A DNA stretch of 9,229 nt, from assembly GCA_001303545.1 (NCBI GenBank), contig LJUA01000098.1, forward strand, positions 1-9,229, given 5' to 3'. Source of the stretch: Dehalococcoidia bacterium SM23_28_2 (GTDB lineage: Bacteria; Chloroflexota; Dehalococcoidia; SM23-28-2). Below the pieces are notes generated by a model. The model worked only from the letters and a program-made list of their open reading frames with translations. It was not told where the DNA came from and searched no databases. The translations under genes were made by a program, and so were the position numbers. Shown here piece after piece: positions 5,977-9,229 of the stretch (the stretch's first letter is position 1; every line of letters begins with the position of its first letter).

Positions 5977-6217
5977 AAGGCCGGCGCGAGGCGGCTGCGC
6001 GGGCTCGCGCGGCACACCGTGTGCAGCGGAATATAGGTCGGCGCGAACCATAGCGGGTTAGAGATTTCCGGAATTGTCTGACTCTTGACGTCCCGTGCCC
6101 TCAATGACATACAATAACGGAGCCAACACAAATTTCCATGCATTGGCCTCCGGCGCAGAGTGCGTGCACGTTAACTCCCCAGAGAATGTACGCAAGATTG
6201 GGAGACAGTGTTGGCAC
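5977..6217 (+). other. Intergenic region between the lipoprotein and first tetR
   Basis: No convincing gene. It holds a GC stem at 5984-6010, a compact palindrome GCACACCGTGTGC at 6012-6024, and the 8-bp palindrome TTCCGGAA at 6066-6073. A poor promoter candidate follows: TTGACG (6085-6090), a 19-base spacer, TACAAT (6110-6115). The palindromes could be operator sites, but nothing in the sequence ties them to a protein. Confidence 0.4.
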
Positions 6218-6247
6218 TTGACACGAATGCGAGAGGGGTGATAGGAT
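6218..6247 (+). promoter_or_regulatory. Promoter of the first tetR gene
   Basis: Consensus TTGACA at 6218-6223, an 18-base spacer, and TAGGAT at 6242-6247. The -10 ends only 17 bases before the ATG at 6265, so the transcript leader should be about 10 bases with no Shine-Dalgarno sequence. The same arrangement precedes the second tetR. Confidence 0.75.
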
Positions 6248-6261
6248 ACCGACCGGTTGGT
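6248..6261 (+). promoter_or_regulatory. Palindromic operator, first tetR
   Basis: ACCGACCGGTTGGT is a 14-bp palindrome with a single mismatched pair. It lies directly after the -10 hexamer and covers the expected transcription start. An identical copy stands at 7001-7014 in the same position before the second tetR. The position and symmetry fit autorepression by a TetR dimer; that is inference from family behaviour. Confidence 0.7.
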
Positions 6262-6264
6262 TCA

Positions 6265-6852
6265 ATGCCCCATTCTCAAGACCGTAGGAAACGTCTTGTC
6301 CAGGCAGCCCTCAAACTGTTCGCCAGCCGCGGCTACTACAACACCAGCATCGCCGACATCCTCAAAGAGAGCGGCTGCACAAAGGGTATCCTCTATTACT
6401 ATTTCCCGTCCAAGGAAGAGCTGGGCTACGCTGCCATTGACGAGGCGATACGACTGATTATCGAAGAGGGAGCGGCCTCCCGCCTCCAAGCCAACGAACA
6501 TCCCATCGATCGCTTCGTCCAGGTGGTTGACATCCTGTCTGACGTTAGCGGCCCGGGAGAGTTACCTGCTTACACCACTGACATCGCTATCCGGATGGCA
6601 AGCGTACACGATGGCTTCCGAAGGCGGCTGAGACAAAGGTTGGATGCAATGGTCCGGCAGGCCGAAGAGGTAGCGCGAAGGGGCCTCGCCGACGGCCAGA
6701 TCGTGGATAGCGTCGACCCTGATCGGGTGGTCCACCTAACGGTCACCGTGTGCGCGGGCATCCAGTTCGGCAACGTATTGTGGGCACGAAAGGCCATCTG
6801 CGAGGACGCGCAACGCTGGATAAAGCAGTACTTGAGCTCGCTCCGCAGATGA
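6265..6852 (+). CDS. TetR/AcrR family transcriptional regulator (paralogue 1)
   Basis: 195 residues. The N-terminal helix-turn-helix (about residues 8-55) has the classic TetR pattern: RLVQAALKLFASRGYYNTSI, then ADILKESGCTKGILYYYFPS and KEELGYAAID. The remainder is an all-helical ligand-binding and dimer domain of normal family size. I chose ATG 6265 rather than the GTG at 6208, because a consensus promoter and operator occupy 6218-6261 and because the paralogue at 7018, of identical length, starts at the homologous ATG. The two proteins align without gaps at roughly 60% identity by eye. The DNA-binding domain is most conserved and the centre (residues 85-105) differs most, suggesting similar operators but different ligands. 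Likely self-repressing. Its ligand and other targets cannot be told from this window. Confidence 0.92.
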   Translation: MPHSQDRRKRLVQAALKLFASRGYYNTSIADILKESGCTKGILYYYFPSKEELGYAAIDEAIRLIIEEGAASRLQANEHPIDRFVQVVDILSDVSGPGELPAYTTDIAIRMASVHDGFRRRLRQRLDAMVRQAEEVARRGLADGQIVDSVDPDRVVHLTVTVCAGIQFGNVLWARKAICEDAQRWIKQYLSSLRR

Positions 6853-6940
6853 TAGGAGAGGGGGGATGCGCCAGCCAAATTCGACTCCCGCTGCACTGCT
6901 CGGCGAAGAAGACTACATGGCGGTCAAGCGCTCAGGGAAG

Positions 6941-6954
6941 CTACCTTACGGTAG
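6941..6954 (+). other. Small hairpin between the two tetR genes
   Basis: CTACC (6941-6945) pairs with GGTAG (6950-6954) around TTAC, in the 165-base gap between the tetR genes. It is followed by GACAAAGG rather than a T-run, so a terminator role is weak. The rest of the gap is not coding. Confidence 0.25.
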
Positions 6955-6971
6955 GACAAAGGGGCTGGGAC

Positions 6972-7000
6972 TTGACAGCATGCGGAAGGCACGGTAGTAT
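6972..7000 (+). promoter_or_regulatory. Promoter of the second tetR gene
   Basis: TTGACA at 6972-6977, a 17-base spacer, and TAGTAT at 6995-7000. The ATG at 7018 follows 17 bases after the -10. It matches the first tetR promoter in layout and shares the sequence from the last bases of the -10 to the ATG. Confidence 0.78.
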
Positions 7001-7014
7001 ACCGACCGGTTGGT
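7001..7014 (+). promoter_or_regulatory. Palindromic operator, second tetR
   Basis: ACCGACCGGTTGGT, identical to 6248-6261 and at the same distance from the -10 and from the ATG. Identity of the site next to less conserved flanks implies selection, and possible cross-binding by both TetR paralogues. Confidence 0.72.
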
Positions 7015-7017
7015 TCA

Positions 7018-7605
7018 ATGGACTCCTCCCAGAGCTGTAGGAAACGTCTTGTTCAAACAGCCCTCAAGCTGTTCGCCAGCCGTGGCTACTACAGCACCAG
7101 CATCGCCGACATCCTCAGAGAGAGCGGCTGCACAAGGGGTGTCCTCTATCACTACTTCCCATCCAAGGAAGAACTGGGCTACGCTGCCATTGACGAGGTG
7201 CTGCAGCTACTTCGCGAACAAGGCCCGGCCTCCCACCTGCAGGTCAGCGAACATCCCATCGATCGCCTGTTGAAAGCAGTTGACGCCCTACCCAACGTTA
7301 CCAGGCTGGGAGCGATAGACTCCTCCGCCACCGACATCGCCGTCCGCATGGCGGGCGTGCATGAGGGCTTCCGAGCGCGCCTGGCAAAAGGCTTGCGGGC
7401 GATGGTCGAGGAGATCGAGAAGTTGGTGCGCAAAGGCGTCGCCGACGGCCAGATCGCGGAGAGCGTGGACCCTGATCAGCTCGCCCATGTAATCGCCACC
7501 GTCGGTGCCGGAAGCCAGATGGGCAACCTGCTATGGGAACGAGAGGTCATCTGGGAAGACGCACGGCAGTGGGTAAAGGATTACCTTAGTTCGCTGCGGA
7601 AATAA
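7018..7605 (+). CDS. TetR/AcrR family transcriptional regulator (paralogue 2)
   Basis: 195 residues, the same length as its upstream neighbour. The helix-turn-helix region (RLVQTALKLFASRGYYSTSI, then ADILRESGCTRGVLYHYFPS) is nearly identical to paralogue 1; the recognition helix differs only by K/R, I/V and Y/H changes. The C-terminal ligand domain is more diverged, though HPIDR, VADGQI, SVDPD and YLSSLR motifs are shared. There is no Shine-Dalgarno sequence before the ATG, so a near-leaderless transcript is expected. A MarR-family gene follows after 62 bases and could be co-transcribed. The pair arose by tandem duplication of a unit of about 754 bp (distance between the two TTGACA elements), with promoter and operator included. 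Confidence 0.93.
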   Translation: MDSSQSCRKRLVQTALKLFASRGYYSTSIADILRESGCTRGVLYHYFPSKEELGYAAIDEVLQLLREQGPASHLQVSEHPIDRLLKAVDALPNVTRLGAIDSSATDIAVRMAGVHEGFRARLAKGLRAMVEEIEKLVRKGVADGQIAESVDPDQLAHVIATVGAGSQMGNLLWEREVIWEDARQWVKDYLSSLRK

Positions 7606-7619
7606 GTGGAAAGAGGGGT

Positions 7620-7636
7620 GCGTCGGTCACCGACGC
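7620..7636 (+). other. 7-bp hairpin or palindrome between tetR and marR
   Basis: GCGTCGG (7620-7626), loop TCA, CCGACGC (7630-7636). There is no T-run after it, so it is either a weak terminator or attenuator, or a MarR-type inverted-repeat operator ahead of the marR gene. It is centred 40 bases before the GTG start. Confidence 0.45.
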
Positions 7637-7667
7637 CCAACGTTCAAGAGAAGGGGGGACAAGTCTA

Positions 7668-8162
7668 GTGGCGACACGACAACAAAAAGCAAGGCAAAGC
7701 AAGCTCGATGGCTCCAGGGGCCTAGCTGAATGGATAACAATCTATCAGGCCTACAACGCCATCTTCAAGTTGACCGAGTTGGCTCTCCTACCCCACGGTC
7801 TTTCTCTTCCCCAGATCCATCTCCTTAGTGTCCTGAAAAAGGGAGGTGCGATCCTCACCACCGGTGAGATTGGGCGAGCCATGGTCAAGGCCAGCCAGAC
7901 GATAACTGGGCTGGTGGACAGGCTGGAAGAACCAGGGCTGGTGGAACGGGTCTTTGACAGGCGCGACCGCCGCAAGACCTGGGTTCGTCTGACCGACAAG
8001 GGCGAAAAGAAGCTTGCCGAAGCCTTCCCCGTCACAACTCGCCTTGCTGAGGAACTCTCTTCTGTTCTGACCGATCAGGAGCTAAAGGACCTGCAGGCCA
8101 AGGTAGAGAGGCTGCGGAATGCAGCGATGGACAAGCTAGCCGGGGCCCTGGGTCGGATCTAA
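7668..8162 (+). CDS. MarR family transcriptional regulator
   Basis: 164 residues, from a GTG start with the purine-rich AAGGGGGG (7651-7658) nine bases upstream. The winged helix-turn-helix occupies about residues 45-112: LSLPQIHLLSVL, then LTTGEIGRAM, the recognition helix SQTITGLVDRLEEPGLVERV, and the Arg-rich wing DRRDRRKTWVRLTDKG, with the DxRD-type wing motif typical of MarR proteins. Helices at both ends (20-42 and 118-160) would form the dimer interface. The length is normal for the family. It lies 62 bases after the second tetR on the same strand with no clear promoter of its own, so co-transcription is likely; the hairpin at 7620-7636 may regulate it. No efflux, enzyme or redox target gene is adjacent. 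Confidence 0.93.
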   Translation: MATRQQKARQSKLDGSRGLAEWITIYQAYNAIFKLTELALLPHGLSLPQIHLLSVLKKGGAILTTGEIGRAMVKASQTITGLVDRLEEPGLVERVFDRRDRRKTWVRLTDKGEKKLAEAFPVTTRLAEELSSVLTDQELKDLQAKVERLRNAAMDKLAGALGRI

Positions 8163-8217
8163 GTCCCTTCCTAGCCGAAGAACGAGAGGCAACGCCGACA
8201 CAACTTGGCATCATGTC

Positions 8218-8265
8218 AGCCGCCCGATGATCTGCCCACGGTGGGTTGGTCCATCGGGCGGCTTT
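8218..8265 (+). terminator. Strong intrinsic terminator between convergent genes
   Basis: AGCCGCCCGATG (8218-8229) pairs perfectly over 12 bp with CATCGGGCGGCT (8252-8263). The loop contains a further small stem, CCCA/TGGG. On the plus strand the stem is followed by TTTCAAG. It ends transcription of the regulator block and, read the other way, sits immediately after the stop codon of the minus-strand gene, so it may serve both, although the minus side lacks a U-run. Confidence 0.75.
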
Positions 8266-8633
8266 CAAGATACGCCGGTGTCACGCAGGTCAGCGTCTGT
8301 CAGGCCGAAATGGTGGGCGACCTCGTGCTTGATGACCCGCGCAACCCGGTCTCTGACCTCATCCTCGCTGCGACAGAGCCGCTCGATAGGCCGCTGATAG
8401 ATGAATATGCGGTCGGGAAGCGCCAAATGATAGCCAGGCCCCCTCCTCGGGTGGGGAATGCCGACGTAGAGACCCAGAAGCGTCCTTCCCGCAGTAACCC
8501 TCGCCATCCGAAGCTCCTCCGGGCTGGGCCAGTCTCTCACCTCAATGTCTACGTTGGCCAGCCTGTCGAGGAAGCGAGGAGGTAGAGTCTCCACCGCCTC
8601 CAGAACCAACTCCTCGAAGCGCCGCCTGTCCAT
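8265..8633 (-). CDS. Metallopeptidase family protein (zincin-like, DUF1025/PF06262 type)
   Basis: 122 residues, a typical size for this small family. The signature is HEVAHHFGLTD at residues 103-113: an HExxH zinc site with Glu104 as expected catalytic base, followed by G and D in the HExxHxxGxxD order, where the Asp may act as third zinc ligand. Upstream motifs also fit the family: an N-terminal helix (RRRFEELVLEAVETLPPRF), a VDIEVRDWPS strand, LLGLYVG.P near residues 52-60, and PDRIFIYQRPIE. No signal peptide, so cytoplasmic. The substrate and physiological role of the family are, to my knowledge, unsettled. The ATG at 8631-8633 has only a weak upstream purine stretch. The gene faces the marR gene across a shared terminator. 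Confidence 0.9.
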   Translation of the reverse strand: MDRRRFEELVLEAVETLPPRFLDRLANVDIEVRDWPSPEELRMARVTAGRTLLGLYVGIPHPRRGPGYHLALPDRIFIYQRPIERLCRSEDEVRDRVARVIKHEVAHHFGLTDADLRDTGVS

Positions 8634-8695
8634 CAGAGCAAATCCCAGCAGGAACGAAAGCGATGCACCTTCAACTTTGCGGAACGGCGCTGACG

Positions 8696-8724
8696 ACTAT
8701 ATCACGCGCAGCGGCCGCCGTCCA
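8696..8724 (-). promoter_or_regulatory. Putative promoter of the metallopeptidase-family gene
   Basis: On the minus strand, TGGACG (8719-8724) and TATAGT (8696-8701) are separated by 17 bases. The -10 is 62 bases before the ATG. Confidence 0.5.
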
Positions 8725-8745
8725 CCGGGCAGGCTCACCAGGGTC

Positions 8746-8777
8746 TTGCCAAGACGCCCAAATAATGTAAATATAGA
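8746..8777 (+). promoter_or_regulatory. Candidate promoter region of the tRNA cluster
   Basis: TTGCCA at 8746-8751 followed by an unusually AT-rich stretch with TATAGA at 8772-8777. The spacing of 20 is too long for a standard promoter, and other -10 choices match poorly, so only the region is proposed. It ends 9 bases before the first tRNA. Confidence 0.3.
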
Positions 8778-8786
8778 TACCAGGCC

Positions 8787-8873
8787 GCCGAGGTGGTGGA
8801 ATAGGTAGACACGCCGTCTTGAGGGGGCGGTGCTCGAAAGGGCGTAGGGGTTCAAATCCCCTCCTCGGCACCA
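8787..8873 (+). tRNA. tRNA-Leu (anticodon GAG)
   Basis: 87 bases, a class II tRNA with a long variable arm. Acceptor GCCGAGG (8787-8793) pairs with CCTCGGC (8863-8869), followed by A and an encoded CCA. Anticodon stem CCGTC/GGCGG (one T-G pair) holds loop TTGAGGG, anticodon GAG. T loop TTCAAAT. The variable arm GCTCGAAAGGGC is short and imperfectly paired. Confidence 0.95.
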
Positions 8874-8887
8874 GGAAGGCATGAGGA

Positions 8888-8962
<75 letters not shown>

Positions 8963-8982
8963 TTTTTCTGCCTGCGGTTTGA

Positions 8983-9071
8983 GCCGAAGTGGCGGAATTG
9001 GTAGACGCGGCAGACTCAAAATCTGCTGAGGGGCAACCCTCGTGCCGGTTCGACTCCGGCCTTCGGCACCA
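8983..9071 (+). tRNA. tRNA-Leu (anticodon CAA)
   Basis: 89 bases, class II. Acceptor GCCGAAG (8983-8989) pairs with CTTCGGC (9061-9067), followed by A and CCA. Anticodon stem GCAGA/TCTGC, loop CTCAAAA, anticodon CAA. The long variable arm TGAGGGGCAACCCTCG forms a clear stem. T arm GCCGG/CCGGC with loop TTCGACT. Confidence 0.97.
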
Positions 9072-9096
9072 GGCGACAACAGAATAGACGACCCTG

Positions 9097-9170
9097 TGCG
9101 GAGTGGTGTAAGGGTAGCACACGGGACTTTGGATCCCTTGGTCCAGGTTCGAATCCTGGCTCCGCAGCCA
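9097..9170 (+). tRNA. tRNA-Gln (anticodon TTG)
   Basis: 74 bases. Acceptor TGCGGAG (9097-9103) pairs with CTCCGCA (9160-9166), followed by G and an encoded CCA. Anticodon loop CTTTGGA gives TTG. The anticodon stem CGGGA/TCCCT has a C-T mismatch at its first pair. T arm CCAGG/CCTGG with TTCGAAT. The start U and 3' GCCA are typical of bacterial tRNA-Gln. Confidence 0.93.
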
Positions 9171-9186
9171 GGGCGAGAAGACGCGC

Positions 9187-9229
9187 TCCCCGGTAGCTCA
9201 ACGGTAGAGCGGGCGGCTGTTAACCGCTA
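9187..9229 (+). tRNA. tRNA-Asn (anticodon GTT), 5' part, cut by window end
   Basis: Acceptor 5' strand TCCCCGG (9187-9193), D arm TAGCTCAACGGTAGAGC, then anticodon stem GGCGG/CCGCT around loop CTGTTAA, anticodon GTT. The variable loop, T arm and 3' acceptor lie beyond the window. Confidence 0.93.

Noticed and set aside
6012..6024. Palindrome GCACACCGTGTGC as a defined operator
   Set aside because: It is symmetric, but only one copy is seen and it lies in a GC-rich gap with no tie to a gene start, so it is noted only as part of the intergenic region.
6104..6238. Small plus-strand ORF of 44 codons before the first tetR (starts ATGACATACAAT)
   Set aside because: No Shine-Dalgarno sequence. Its start overlaps a possible -10 element and its end overlaps the tetR promoter. 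The residue make-up is unremarkable.
6208..6264. N-terminal extension of the first TetR from GTG 6208
   Set aside because: The extension is occupied by a consensus promoter and palindromic operator, and the paralogue starts at the homologous ATG with the same length.

Overview
The window (about 62-65% G+C by eye) looks like a piece of a bacterial chromosome from an uncultivated lineage, most likely Chloroflexota (Dehalococcoidia-like). That placement is inference. It rests on the FG-GAP protein, whose tail (a Cys/Asp-rich calcium-binding stretch, then Asp-Ala-Trp-Pro-Pro-Asp and a dockerin half-repeat with NVNILDVLLYK) has a form I associate with that phylum, and on secreted proteins with PT/PS-rich linkers. 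No phage, integrase, transposase or CRISPR array is visible.

Layout. 1-182: 3' end of a YihY/BrkB-family membrane protein gene. 199-320: tRNA-Trp with its own promoter. 459-5945: three plus-strand genes for exported proteins. The first (531-1277) has a signal peptide, a Cys-containing domain, a Pro/Thr linker and a beta-type C-terminal domain. The second (1481-3400) has seven FG-GAP blades followed by a dockerin-like tail. The third (3601-5945) is a large modular lipoprotein gene that is broken in this sequence. 6218-8162: two tandem paralogous TetR-family regulators, each with a near-identical promoter/operator/start module, then a MarR-family regulator. 8218-8263: a strong hairpin terminator between convergent genes. 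8265-8633 (minus): a small zincin-type metallopeptidase-family protein. 8787 to the end: a tRNA cluster Leu(GAG)-Gly(GCC)-Leu(CAA)-Gln(TTG)-Asn(GTT), the last cut by the window edge.

The main observation is in the lipoprotein gene. It is split over three reading frames by two perfect tandem duplications: 10 bp at 4159-4178 and 64 bp at 4336-4463. Each shifts the frame by +1. Removing one copy of each restores a single 756-residue ORF. Both duplications have exactly one period of match, with no extra microhomology. A 6-bp in-frame duplication sits in the FG-GAP gene, a 210-bp-period domain duplication lies further along the lipoprotein gene, and the two tetR units are about 754 bp apart, so tandem duplication recurs at several scales here.

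How the genes relate. The three exported proteins are probably surface or adhesion/binding proteins. The first and third share a modular design and similar TTGCC(A/C)-17/18-TAGCAT promoters. The three regulators have no obvious enzyme or transporter target within the window. The TetR pair very likely represses itself through a palindrome lying between the -10 element and the start codon.
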